Positions 8,016 to 16,114 of a stretch of 64,000 nucleotides of DNA are shown here, in pieces. A program made the translations under genes and the position numbers. Origin of the DNA: Gammaproteobacteria bacterium (GTDB lineage: Bacteria; Pseudomonadota; Gammaproteobacteria; Competibacterales; Competibacteraceae); the NCBI GenBank assembly GCA_024235135.1, contig JACKMZ010000002.1, forward strand, positions 496,001-560,000. Direction: 5' to 3'. Within the stretch, counting starts at the first letter, position 1, and every line of letters starts with the position of its first letter. The notes beneath the pieces were generated by a model. The model did no database searches. It was not told where the DNA came from and worked only from the letters and a program-made list of their open reading frames with translations.

Positions 8016-9049
8016 GGTTCCGTCAGGTCCGCCGGATTCAGCCGCAGGGAATCTTCCGGAGCGACGTGGTCACGCAACAGCCAGGTTTGTTGCAGGCTTT
8101 CCAAGGTGCGCGTGGTCTGCCGTAGCAGTTCCTGGGTTTGCAGCAACAGCGCGGGTACCTGATCACTTTGGCTGCGCAACAGGACGACGATCTTCCGGAC
8201 TTCGTCCAATGTGGCGTCGATGCGTTTGACGGCCTTTCTGGAATGCGCGATGAAATCCCGGATATTCGGCAATTCCTTGTTGACGGTCTTATTGGCCGTG
8301 GCGGTCAGGGTTTGCAGATTCTGCAACGCGCCTTGGGTCTGATTCAGCCGTTGGCCGGCGCTGTCCAGCAATTGCGCGATCGTTCCCAGGTTGCCGTTCA
8401 TCCGGGTCAACGCCTGCTCGAACTGGCTGCTGGTCTTGTCGTCCTTGATCAACTTCCGGAATACGCCGTCGCCGGTCAGCAAACGGTCGGTGATCTCGAC
8501 CAGATTGGCCGTGGCCAGACGGGTGTTGCGCAAGGTGACTTGCAGGTTGCCTTCCTCACTGCGCAAGCCTTCCAGGATATTTTCCACCAGGGTTACCACG
8601 TCTGGAGCGATGCGACAGGGCAGGCGGGCGCCGTTTTTGATCGGCGCGCCGCGGCCGGCGGTGATCTGCACGAAGGCGCCGCCGCCCAGGCTGAGCGTTC
8701 TTTTCACCAGCGCCTCGGAATCTGCGCGCACCAGCGGGATGAAATCGCCACGGACCTGCATATGGATGTGCAACCGATAACCTCGGTGTTCTCCGGTCGC
8801 GGATTCGAAGGCCACGTCCGTGACCAGACCGGCGACCGCGCCGAAAATCTTCACTTCCGCGCCCGGCGCGATACCCAGTACGCTGTCCGGCGGCAGGTCG
8901 GCCAGGGTCGCTTCCAGGCGCAGGGTATTGACGAACCAGTTGTGCGCTCTGCCCAACAGAAACAGTCCCAAACCCAACAGGACGAGGGTGATGGCGATAA
9001 AAACGCCTACCTTCAGTTCCACATACCGGAACGTGGGGCTGTTGTTCAT
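8012..9049 (-). CDS. MCE-domain (MlaD-like) lipid transport protein
   Basis: The 345-residue protein has a single N-terminal membrane anchor at about 13-33 (LKVGVFIAITLVLLG), one MCE domain at about 40-150 containing GIAPGAEVKIFG and VGL/VTDV, and a long helical, coiled-coil-prone C-terminus. MCE proteins form hexameric rings that pass lipids across the periplasm, with a permease and an ATPase in the inner membrane. It lies 28 bases after the ATPase-like gene and overlaps the TPR lipoprotein. The C-terminal extension (about 190 residues) is much longer than in E. coli MlaD and more like needle-type MCE proteins. Confidence 0.87.
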   Translation of the reverse strand: MNNSPTFRYVELKVGVFIAITLVLLGLGLFLLGRAHNWFVNTLRLEATLADLPPDSVLGIAPGAEVKIFGAVAGLVTDVAFESATGEHRGYRLHIHMQVRGDFIPLVRADSEALVKRTLSLGGGAFVQITAGRGAPIKNGARLPCRIAPDVVTLVENILEGLRSEEGNLQVTLRNTRLATANLVEITDRLLTGDGVFRKLIKDDKTSSQFEQALTRMNGNLGTIAQLLDSAGQRLNQTQGALQNLQTLTATANKTVNKELPNIRDFIAHSRKAVKRIDATLDEVRKIVVLLRSQSDQVPALLLQTQELLRQTTRTLESLQQTWLLRDHVAPEDSLRLNPADLTEP

Positions 9050-9077
9050 CCGCCGTCCGCCGGTTCCGGCGCGCGCT

Positions 9078-9767
9078 TCATGACCATTCCTCCGCCGCGG
9101 CTTCCGGGACCGCGTACTGCCAATCGGGATCGACCTGACGCCGTTCGTATTCGGTCAACTCACTGCTTAGCCATAACAGAGCCGTTCCTTGTCGGCGGGC
9201 CTCGGCCAGTTTGTCGAACAGCACGGGTATCGCCGCGGGATAGACGTCCAACAGGGGGTTTTCCAGGACGAGTAAAGTTTTGGGACCCAGCAGGGCGCGT
9301 ATCCACTGCGCCAGTTTCAAATCGTGGCGAGCCAATTGCGTGGGCCGCCGATGCGGGGTTTCGCCCAGCCCCAACTGCTCGGCCAAAGCATCGGCATGAC
9401 GCCGCAAACTCCGCAGGGAATCGGCGAAATGATGGCGCGCGGCCAGCAGAATATTTTCGTCCACATCCAGATTGCTCAGCCAGGCGTGCCCGGCGAATAG
9501 GCGTCCGATTCGGCCGCGGTGCGCGCTCAGCGCCTTGCCGTCCAGGGCGGACCAGGGGCGGTCGAGAAAACGAACGTAGCCGTTATCGGGTTCCAGCAGG
9601 CCCACGGCCAGGTCGCCGATCAGCGAGCAGCTTTCGGCTTGGGCTACGGTGAGTAGCACACATTCACCGGGTCCCAGCTTGAAAGTGATGGGACCCAAGC
9701 CGAATTGGCGGGTTTGCCAGTGGTGCAGCGAGACATCGACCAGTTCCAGCACGCCGTGATCCGTCAT
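9078..9767 (-). CDS. MlaF-like ABC ATPase homologue lacking catalytic motifs
   Basis: Order and length (229 residues) match an MlaF-type nucleotide-binding subunit: strand-rich start (LELVDVSLHHWQ), GPITFKLGPGECVLL, a middle with LSNLDVDENIL, and a Walker-B-like strand TLLVLENP. Yet every catalytic motif is changed. The Walker A position reads VAQAESCSL with no Gly-Lys-Ser/Thr, the signature reads QLARHDL instead of LSGG, Walker B lacks the Asp-Glu pair, and the H-loop His is not evident (LWLSSE). It probably cannot hydrolyse ATP. The true start is the ATG at 9767, overlapping the permease stop by 4 bases (ATGA); the frame is open further upstream only as a shadow inside the permease gene. 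Confidence 0.75.
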   Translation of the reverse strand: MTDHGVLELVDVSLHHWQTRQFGLGPITFKLGPGECVLLTVAQAESCSLIGDLAVGLLEPDNGYVRFLDRPWSALDGKALSAHRGRIGRLFAGHAWLSNLDVDENILLAARHHFADSLRSLRRHADALAEQLGLGETPHRRPTQLARHDLKLAQWIRALLGPKTLLVLENPLLDVYPAAIPVLFDKLAEARRQGTALLWLSSELTEYERRQVDPDWQYAVPEAAAEEWS

Positions 9768-10501
9768 ATCAGCCTCAGCAGCGACAGCAGCACCGAAGCG
9801 ATGAACAAGGCCGCCAGGGCTTGCGGCAAGGCGCTCGCACCCGCCTGCGGGACTGCCGTCAGGACCGGCTCCACGGTCAAGCCGCGCACACAACAAATGG
9901 CCGCCGCCAGGAAACCGGGAATCAGGGATTTGGCCAGTAGCAAGCCAATGACCAGGGTATCCAGGGATAGGAAAACCGTAGCGGTGAAGGGTTGGTAACG
10001 CAAGGCGTGGATGTTGAGCAGCAGTCCGAAACCATAGCCGCCCAGCAGCGCGGTGGCGATGAACAGAACGGTCAGGCACAGGATCGCCAACGGTACGGCT
10101 AGCAGACGAGGGATGACCAGGTACAGAAAGGGATCGATGCCCTGGCTGTCCAGCACGCGGATTTCCTCCTGCACCACCATGTTCGCCAGTTCGGTCGTGA
10201 TGGCCGTACCGCTGCGGCTGATGACGACCAGATTGACCAGCAAAGGCGCTAAGTTCTCGATAACGATACCGACCACCAGCGGACCGAAAAACACCCGTTG
10301 ATCCACTTTATCGAGCCAGATGCCCAATTGCGCCACCACCGAGATCCCCACGGCCAGACCGGCGATGAGGGTCACGGGCAGGGCGTGCACGCCGGTGAAA
10401 TAGATCTGTCTGAGCAATACGTTGCGCACCGCCGGCGTCCAGGTGGACGGATGCAGGGCGAGCCACAGGCCCGACCCGATGACAGCGAGCACAAACAGCA
10501 C
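9764..10501 (-). CDS. MlaE-family ABC permease
   Basis: The 245-residue integral membrane protein has about five to six hydrophobic segments and the MlaE core: GVHALPVTLIAGLAVG, LVVGIVIENLAPLL and SRSGTAITTELANMVVQEEI. It is the inner-membrane channel of an MCE lipid transporter. It starts at GTG 10501 with GGGAGG seven bases upstream. It is the first gene of a tightly coupled minus-strand operon (permease, ATPase-like, MCE, TPR lipoprotein) and is divergent from the cyclase gene, with a 202-base gap. The SRSG and EEI regions usually touch the ATPase subunit and are intact, in contrast to the degenerate ATPase. Confidence 0.88.
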   Translation of the reverse strand: MLFVLAVIGSGLWLALHPSTWTPAVRNVLLRQIYFTGVHALPVTLIAGLAVGISVVAQLGIWLDKVDQRVFFGPLVVGIVIENLAPLLVNLVVISRSGTAITTELANMVVQEEIRVLDSQGIDPFLYLVIPRLLAVPLAILCLTVLFIATALLGGYGFGLLLNIHALRYQPFTATVFLSLDTLVIGLLLAKSLIPGFLAAAICCVRGLTVEPVLTAVPQAGASALPQALAALFIASVLLSLLRLI

Positions 10502-10703
10502 GATACGGACCTCCCTGGACGTTCTGAATGAGAATCAGGCGGACGGGATCGACCCCGGCGGGGCGCTGGGCCGATGGCCAGTTTCACCGTAACCGCCGCG
10601 TGCTTGCAAGTCGTGGCATGCCATTCCCTGGAGTCGGGACGGGTCTGCAGGCCTCCGGGTTGGTGTATGATGACGTCAAACAATGAACTGAACGCCTGCA
10701 TTC

Positions 10704-11594
10704 ATGTCCGCTCAAGCTGCCACGACAACCATAGTGTTCGCCGATATTTGCCGCAGCACGCAACTGTTCGAACTCTATGGCGACGCGCGCGCCAGGGAAA
10801 TCGAGGCCGAGACGCTGTCCCTGCTCATCGAGAAAGCCGAAAAATACGAGGGAGAGATCGTCAAGACCATCGGTGACGAAGTGATGTGCCGCTTTTCCAA
10901 GCCGGAAAAGGCGGTGTTTTCGGCTTGCGAGATGCAGCGTGCGGTAACCCGCAGTCCCAGCCTGAGCCCGCTGAATCTGGCCATTCGGGTGGGCCTGCAT
11001 TGCGGCGAGGTCATCCTGGAAGACAACGACGTGTTCGGCGACGCCGTGAACACGGCGGCCCGTATGGCGGGTTTGGCGAAAGCTCAACAGATCATCACCA
11101 CGCAATCCACGGTCGACAGCCTGCCGGCGATCATGCGCCACACCGTCCGCAATCTCGGCGCCATCCCGGTGCGCGGCAAGAAGAGTCCGCTGGTCGTCTG
11201 CGAAGTGATTTGGCAGGAGGACACGTCCGACTTGACCACCCAATTCGAGACGATCAAGGAGCGTACCGGTCGTCCGCCACGCTTGTCGTTGACCTACAAC
11301 GACCGGCAGTTGGAGATTACGGTGGAGAATCAGCCTTTTTCATTAGGCCGGAATCCCAAGAGCCATCTCATCGTCGAAACCCGCTTCGTTTCCCGCAATC
11401 ATGCCAGTATCGAATACCGCCAGGGTAAGTTCGTTCTCACCGACAGCAGCACCAACGGGACTTATATCTACATGAACGATGGCAGAAAGGTATTCGTGCA
11501 TCGGGAGAGCTTTCCCCTCTACGGCGAGGGAAAAATCAGCCTGGGTCACGACAGCAGCGAATCGGAAACCATCTATTTTACTTTTCCCGAATAG
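10704..11594 (+). CDS. Class III adenylate/guanylate cyclase fused to FHA domain
   Basis: The 296-residue cytosolic protein has two domains. Residues 5-175 are a class III cyclase catalytic domain with metal-binding Asp14 (VFADICRST) and Asp58 (KTIGDEVM), a substrate Lys54 typical of adenylate cyclases, and the transition-state region NDVFGDAVNTAARM. Residues 205-285 are an FHA domain with FSLGRNPKSH, VSRNHASIE and DSSTNGTYI, which binds phosphothreonine. It could therefore link a Ser/Thr kinase signal to cyclic nucleotide output. A kinase of this type lies at 34873. The start is ATG; no clear ribosome-binding site is seen. Confidence 0.9.
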   Translation: MSAQAATTTIVFADICRSTQLFELYGDARAREIEAETLSLLIEKAEKYEGEIVKTIGDEVMCRFSKPEKAVFSACEMQRAVTRSPSLSPLNLAIRVGLHCGEVILEDNDVFGDAVNTAARMAGLAKAQQIITTQSTVDSLPAIMRHTVRNLGAIPVRGKKSPLVVCEVIWQEDTSDLTTQFETIKERTGRPPRLSLTYNDRQLEITVENQPFSLGRNPKSHLIVETRFVSRNHASIEYRQGKFVLTDSSTNGTYIYMNDGRKVFVHRESFPLYGEGKISLGHDSSESETIYFTFPE

Positions 11595-11616
11595 ACGGCA
11601 TCGAGCGCCGAGCGCA

Positions 11617-12714
11617 TTACCAGTGTGTTCCGGTGTTGGCTAGGCGGCCCACCGCCGGCGCCACAAGACTACCCAGATACAGATAATCCTCGGTTTCGGT
11701 CACCGAGGTGAGCATGGGATACTGTCCCTTCGGGTCCTGCAAATCCGCCACCACCACGCCGTAATCGGTGAAGGCGATGATATGCCCGTAGGACACCGCC
11801 TTGGGGCGTACGAACGCGGGCAGGCGTTGGATGATCCGGCGCAGCCAGGGTTTGCCCGCCCATTTGTCCAGCAGCGCGTTGCGGGGTGAGATCAAGGCCA
11901 CCCAGTAGCGGCCGTCTCGACCTCGGGTCAAATTGTCGGGAAAGCCGGGCAAGTCTTCCAGCAACAGTTCGGCCTGACCTTTCCGGTCCCCGGCGAGCCA
12001 CACTTTCAATATCCGGTAGGCGCCGGTTTCGACCACCAGGACATGGCTTTGGTCGGGGCTGACGGCCACCCCGTTGGCGAAATTCAAACTATCGATCACG
12101 GTCGATGTCTGGCGGGTGGCGGGGTCGAACACCAGCAGGCGGCCATGGCCGCCGTGTTCGAGAATATCGAGCAAACTGGCCTCATAGGCGCCGCCGGATG
12201 CTTCGGCGCCGAACCGGGTCGAGGAGTCGGTAAAGTAAATCTTGCCGTCGGCGGCGGTCGCTACGTTGTTGGCGTAGCCTATGGGAATGCCGTCGGCCGT
12301 GGTCGCCAGGGTCTCGATCCGGCCGTCGGGGGTGATGGCCAGCAGGCCACGGTAAGCGTCGGCGACGATCAAACGGCCTTGCGGATCGAAATCCAGGCCC
12401 AGAGGCCGGCCGCCCGTATTCACCCAGCGTTGGGGCTTTGCCTTGTCGGACTCGAAGCGCACGATCCAGCCGTCATGCGTGGCCGCGTAGATGCGCCCCT
12501 GGCTATCCAGCACGACATCTTCCGGGCCGTAATCGTCGCCTAACGGCAGCGTCTCTACGCCGCTGAGCCGTGTGTTGACGGCAAAAACTCCACTGTAGCC
12601 GGGATCGGGGGGTGGTTTCCATGCCACCGGCGTGATCGGTACCGGCCAAGCCAGCACATATCCCAGCAGTCCGACGGTCAGGATCAGAAGACCCCAGGCG
12701 ATTTTCTCTATCAT
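11617..12714 (-). CDS. SMP-30/gluconolactonase/strictosidine-synthase-like protein
   Basis: The 365-residue protein has an N-terminal hydrophobic anchor (about residues 4-24) and a six-bladed propeller-type domain. Family marks are GPEDVVLDSQGRIYAATHDG, RPLGLDFDPQGRLIVADAYRG, FANGVAVSPDQSHVLVVET and GFPDNLTRGRDGRYWVAL. The last resembles strictosidine-synthase-like hydrolases, which act as lactonases or esterases. The substrate is unknown; plant alkaloid synthesis is not implied. It probably sits on the periplasmic face. It converges with the cyclase gene (22 bases between stops). Confidence 0.82.
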   Translation of the reverse strand: MIEKIAWGLLILTVGLLGYVLAWPVPITPVAWKPPPDPGYSGVFAVNTRLSGVETLPLGDDYGPEDVVLDSQGRIYAATHDGWIVRFESDKAKPQRWVNTGGRPLGLDFDPQGRLIVADAYRGLLAITPDGRIETLATTADGIPIGYANNVATAADGKIYFTDSSTRFGAEASGGAYEASLLDILEHGGHGRLLVFDPATRQTSTVIDSLNFANGVAVSPDQSHVLVVETGAYRILKVWLAGDRKGQAELLLEDLPGFPDNLTRGRDGRYWVALISPRNALLDKWAGKPWLRRIIQRLPAFVRPKAVSYGHIIAFTDYGVVVADLQDPKGQYPMLTSVTETEDYLYLGSLVAPAVGRLANTGTHW

Positions 12715-12819
12715 GTTGTCCGGATCGAGTCACGGGTGGCGTTGACGGGCAGGGTGCGCGGGCGCCGAGTATAGCACCGGCGCCCATCGGGCGAGTCGCG
12801 CCTCTTACGACTTTGCGGA

Positions 12820-14457
12820 TTATTTGCGCGTGGGCAAGCCGTTCAGACGGGGAGCCAGGTAATGGGCGACGTGAGGCGGCTGTGTGCCCCGATGAAAGGA
12901 GTGAACCCGTTCCTGCAACTGTTTGTCCGCTTGGGTCACCCGCTGGTGATGCCGCAGATGCCCTAGCCAGGAATCTTCCATGAAGTATTCGACGAAGCGA
13001 CCGGGCCGTTCGGCGTCTTCGACCACGCCCCAGGTGACGGCGCCCGCGCGCCGGCGGGCATCGGCCTGTTCCGTCAAAGCCGCCAGGAAATCCTGTCGGT
13101 CGGACTCGTCCACCTGGTGCTCGATCATCACCATGACCGGTCCCCTATCATGGGGTGCGTCCAAGGTGACGATGGGTTGCGGCCAGTGCATGGAGGGCGA
13201 AAGATCCAGGCCCGCTCCCTGAGTGAGCTGGGCCTTCCAACTCAGCGGAATAGCCAGAAGCGCGCCGCTGGCGGCCAGCAGCAGGGCGGTGGGAAGCGTG
13301 CTGCTTTCGGCGATTTTTCCCCAGATCGCGCTACCCAGCGCCATCGAGCCAAAAAATACCGTCAGGAACACCGATAATCCCCGTGCCCGCACCCACTCTG
13401 GCAGAGCGAACTGGGCCGACACGCTGATGCTGGAAAGAATGGTGATCCAACTGGCCCCGAAAAGCAGGCAGCTCAGAACGGCGACGGCGGGTATCCGGCT
13501 GCTGGCCAAAAGCCCCATGACCAGGGCCGCGTTGGTGGTGGCCAGCCCCACCAGTACGCTGATATTGATCCGCCGTTTGAGGCGTGGCAACACCATGGCG
13601 CCGAGCACGGCGCCCAATCCCACCGAGCCCAGCAATATCCCGTACAGTTTGGCGCCGCCTTGCAACTCGTGTTTGGCGACCAAGGGTAGCAAGGCCCAAA
13701 ACGCGCTGCCGAAAATGAAAAAGGCCGCGCCCCGTAGCAAGGTGGCCTTGAGTGGGGCGCTGGCGTGGGTGTAGCGCAAACCCGTAACGATCGCGTTGCC
13801 CAAGGACTCGACCGGCAGAGTGTTGGGAGGTGAAGGCGGTGGCCGCCACCAACCCAGGGCGGCGATCACGCCGAGAAAACTCAGCGCATTGAAGGCAAAG
13901 GGCGCCGCCATGCCGATGCCGACGATCATGAAACCGGCCAGCGCCGGCCCAATGGCGCGACTGATGTTGATGCCCACGCTGTTGAGGGCTAGCGCCGCCT
14001 GCAAATCTTCGCGGGGAATCAACTGCGGGACGATCGCCTGCCAGGTTGGGGCCGAAAAAGCCGTGCCCGTCCCCAGGAGGAAAGCGAAAAACAGCAACAA
14101 ATAGGCATTCATCCAACCCAGCCAGACCAGGGTGGCGAGAACCGCCACGGTAATCGCCATGGCGGTTTGCATACCCATCAGGAGGCGCCGGCGGTCTAGG
14201 CTGTCCGCCAGCGCGCCGGCCGGTAGGGCAAATAGGAAGATCGGCAGGGTGGTGGCCGATTGAACCAGCGCGACCATCAGCGGAGACGGCGCCATCGAAG
14301 CCATGAGCCAGCTCGATCCCACATCGTTCATCCAGGTGCCGATGTTGGAAACGACGGTCGCGCACCACAGGATGGCGAATACCGAATGACGGAAAGGCGA
14401 CCAGGCCGAAATCCCTTCGGCCGGCGATTTTGCCGCGTTTGGCGGATTTTCGGACAT
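12820..14457 (-). CDS. MFS exporter with C-terminal cytosolic monooxygenase-like domain (EntS/MFS_3 type)
   Basis: Residues 20-420 contain about 12 membrane segments and the MFS loop GALADSLDRRRLL between helices 2 and 3. The N-terminus FRHSVFAILWCATVVSNIGTW is typical of the EntS-like MFS_3 family. Residues 425-530 form a soluble extension with MIEHQVDESDRQDFLAAL and FVEYFMEDSWLGHLRHHQR, resembling the antibiotic-biosynthesis-monooxygenase fold found on many members of this family. The substrate is unknown; EntS exports enterobactin, and no siderophore genes are seen here. It lies 12 bases after wrbA, so the two may be co-transcribed. Confidence 0.87.
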   Translation of the reverse strand: MSENPPNAAKSPAEGISAWSPFRHSVFAILWCATVVSNIGTWMNDVGSSWLMASMAPSPLMVALVQSATTLPIFLFALPAGALADSLDRRRLLMGMQTAMAITVAVLATLVWLGWMNAYLLLFFAFLLGTGTAFSAPTWQAIVPQLIPREDLQAALALNSVGINISRAIGPALAGFMIVGIGMAAPFAFNALSFLGVIAALGWWRPPPSPPNTLPVESLGNAIVTGLRYTHASAPLKATLLRGAAFFIFGSAFWALLPLVAKHELQGGAKLYGILLGSVGLGAVLGAMVLPRLKRRINISVLVGLATTNAALVMGLLASSRIPAVAVLSCLLFGASWITILSSISVSAQFALPEWVRARGLSVFLTVFFGSMALGSAIWGKIAESSTLPTALLLAASGALLAIPLSWKAQLTQGAGLDLSPSMHWPQPIVTLDAPHDRGPVMVMIEHQVDESDRQDFLAALTEQADARRRAGAVTWGVVEDAERPGRFVEYFMEDSWLGHLRHHQRVTQADKQLQERVHSFHRGTQPPHVAHYLAPRLNGLPTRK

Positions 14458-14469
14458 TCGGGGGCGACG

Positions 14470-15066
14470 TCAGGCAGCCAGTTTGGCGGCGATGCGGGCT
14501 ACATGGGCGCCTTGGTATCGAGCCATCGCAAGTTCTCGGTCGCTGGGCCGACGGGAGCCGTCCGCGCCGGCAATGGTGCCCGCGCCGTAGGGCGAGCCAC
14601 CCTTCAACTCGGAAATATTCGCCAAATCCGGGCAGGCGTAGGGCAGACCGACGATGACCATGCCGTGGTGCGCCAAGGTATTCCAAAAGGACGTAATCGT
14701 GGTCTCGTTACCCCCGCCCGTGCCGGTCGAAGTGAACACGCTGCCCACCTTGCCGACCAGAGCGCCTTTCGCCCACAGCCCGCCGGTCTGATCCAGGAAG
14801 TTGCGCATCTGGGATGTCATATTGCCAAAGCGGGTCGGTGTGCCGAACAGGATGGCATCATACTCGCTCAACTCGCTGGGCGTCGCCACCGGGGCCGTCT
14901 GATCCACCTTGAAACCGGATTTCTGGGCGATTTCCGCGGGAACCAGTTCCGGCACGCGTTTAACGGTGACATCGGCGCCAGCTTCCCTGGCCCCCGCCGC
15001 GACCGCCTCGGCCAACGTTTCGATGTGACCGTAGCTCGAATAATAGAGAACTAAACACTTTGCCAT
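14470..15066 (-). CDS. wrbA: NAD(P)H:quinone oxidoreductase WrbA
   Basis: This 198-residue flavodoxin-fold protein binds FMN and reduces quinones by two electrons, preventing semiquinone formation. Hallmarks are the phosphate loop YYSSYGHIETLAEAV, FGTPTRFGNMTSQMRNFLDQTG, the WrbA-specific TSTGTGGGNETTI and the late PYGAGTIAG. Length equals E. coli WrbA (198). It lies downstream of a pirin gene on the same strand, an association that fits a redox or aromatic stress function, and upstream of the MFS gene. Confidence 0.96.
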   Translation of the reverse strand: MAKCLVLYYSSYGHIETLAEAVAAGAREAGADVTVKRVPELVPAEIAQKSGFKVDQTAPVATPSELSEYDAILFGTPTRFGNMTSQMRNFLDQTGGLWAKGALVGKVGSVFTSTGTGGGNETTITSFWNTLAHHGMVIVGLPYACPDLANISELKGGSPYGAGTIAGADGSRRPSDRELAMARYQGAHVARIAAKLAA

Positions 15067-15192
15067 GGCGATTTACCTCTTGTGGGTTGGTCGGTTGGTC
15101 GGTTCGATACGACACCGGCTCGCGACACCGCTGCCGTTCATCGGTTTGTCAGGGATTAAGGTTTAAGTTGGATGATGGCGCGCCATTCAACG

Positions 15193-15217
15193 GGTGAACC
15201 GGTGCGGCCGGTTCACC
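15193..15217 (-). repeat. Perfect 10-bp inverted repeat between pirin and wrbA
   Basis: The arms GGTGAACCGG and CCGGTTCACC flank a 5-base loop. No T tract follows in either direction. It could be an intergenic RNA hairpin limiting pirin read-through into wrbA, or an operator for wrbA. Confidence 0.4.
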
Positions 15218-15304
15218 TCGTTGTGCCTTCCACCGGGTCAGGCCGCTACAGGCCATGGGGCGGAACGATCCGCTGTCGCAGTTTTGCCGCTCGTTCGACG
15301 GGGT

Positions 15305-16003
15305 TTAGGGCAGATCGAACAACAGCACCTCGGCGTCGGCCAATCCTTCGATACGCACTTGGGGTTCATTGGCGACCCAGGCGCCGTCGCCGGTCTTGAG
15401 CGTTTGCCCGTTGATGCTGACCGTGCCGCGCGCGACCTGCACATAGGCTTGGCGACCCATCGCCAAGGCGTAGTCGGCCGCTTCTCCGCTTTCCAGCACA
15501 ACGCTCGACAACGAGGCATCCTGGTGAGCGGTCAGGGAACCGTCCCGTCCATCGGGAGATGCCAACAGTTTAAACCGCCCACGTTTTTCCTCCGCCGAGA
15601 AAAACTTTTGCTCGTAACCCGGTCGTACGCCCGACCGGTTCGGTTGCAGCCAAATCTGTAATAGATGCAAGGGCTCCGTGGCCGACGGGTTGAATTCGCT
15701 GTGCAAAATGCCGGTTCCGGCGCTCATGCGCTGCACGTCGCCAGGCCGGATCACCGAGCCGTTACCCAGGCTGTCCTTGTGCTCCAGGGCTCCCGAGAGC
15801 ACGTAAGTGATAATCTCCATGTCACGGTGCCCGTGCGTGGGGAATCCGCCGCTGGGCGCGATGGTGTCGTCGTTGATGACACGTAGGTTGGAGATGCCCA
15901 TATGGCGGGGGTCGTAGTACTCGCCGAAGGAAAACGTGTGGTAGGTGTCCAACCAGTCATAGCGAACGTGACCGCGTTCTTCCGCGTTTCTGATGGTAAT
16001 CAT
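15305..16003 (-). CDS. Pirin-family protein (YhhW-like quercetin dioxygenase)
   Basis: The 232-residue bicupin has the pirin metal-site segments GGFPTHGHRDMEIITYVL and GTGILHSEFNP and the start MITIRNAEERGHVRYDWLD, close to E. coli YhhW, which oxidises quercetin in vitro. The frame opens at 16039, but the ATG at 16003 has a strong TGGAGG six bases upstream and fits the family start. It is divergent from the LysR gene, with a 111-base gap holding an inverted repeat, and precedes wrbA, so all three are probably one LysR-controlled response. Confidence 0.92.
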   Translation of the reverse strand: MITIRNAEERGHVRYDWLDTYHTFSFGEYYDPRHMGISNLRVINDDTIAPSGGFPTHGHRDMEIITYVLSGALEHKDSLGNGSVIRPGDVQRMSAGTGILHSEFNPSATEPLHLLQIWLQPNRSGVRPGYEQKFFSAEEKRGRFKLLASPDGRDGSLTAHQDASLSSVVLESGEAADYALAMGRQAYVQVARGTVSINGQTLKTGDGAWVANEPQVRIEGLADAEVLLFDLP

Positions 16004-16043
16004 GCCGGTCCTCCAAAAAGTGGCGTTTGACGATGGCAATAAC

Positions 16044-16085
16044 TTAGCGTTTCACTAGGTCTTGATAAACACCTCAGAACGCTAA
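16044..16085. promoter_or_regulatory. Inverted repeat in the pirin/LysR divergent region
   Basis: TTAGCGTT (16044-16051) and AACGCTAA (16078-16085) are perfect 8-bp arms 26 bases apart in the short gap between the pirin and LysR genes. LysR proteins commonly bind such dyads and control the divergent gene, so this is a likely operator. Confidence 0.5.
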
Positions 16086-16114
16086 ACACTATTGCGTAAT
16101 TTGAAATAATCGGG

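Noticed and set aside
8138..9652. 504-codon open frame on the plus strand opposite the MCE and ATPase-like genes
   Set aside because: It crosses two well-supported minus-strand genes and has the Arg/Gly/Pro-rich look of a shadow frame.
13331..14686. 451-codon frame within the MFS gene and wrbA
   Set aside because: Same-strand shadow in another frame; the MFS and WrbA products are clear.
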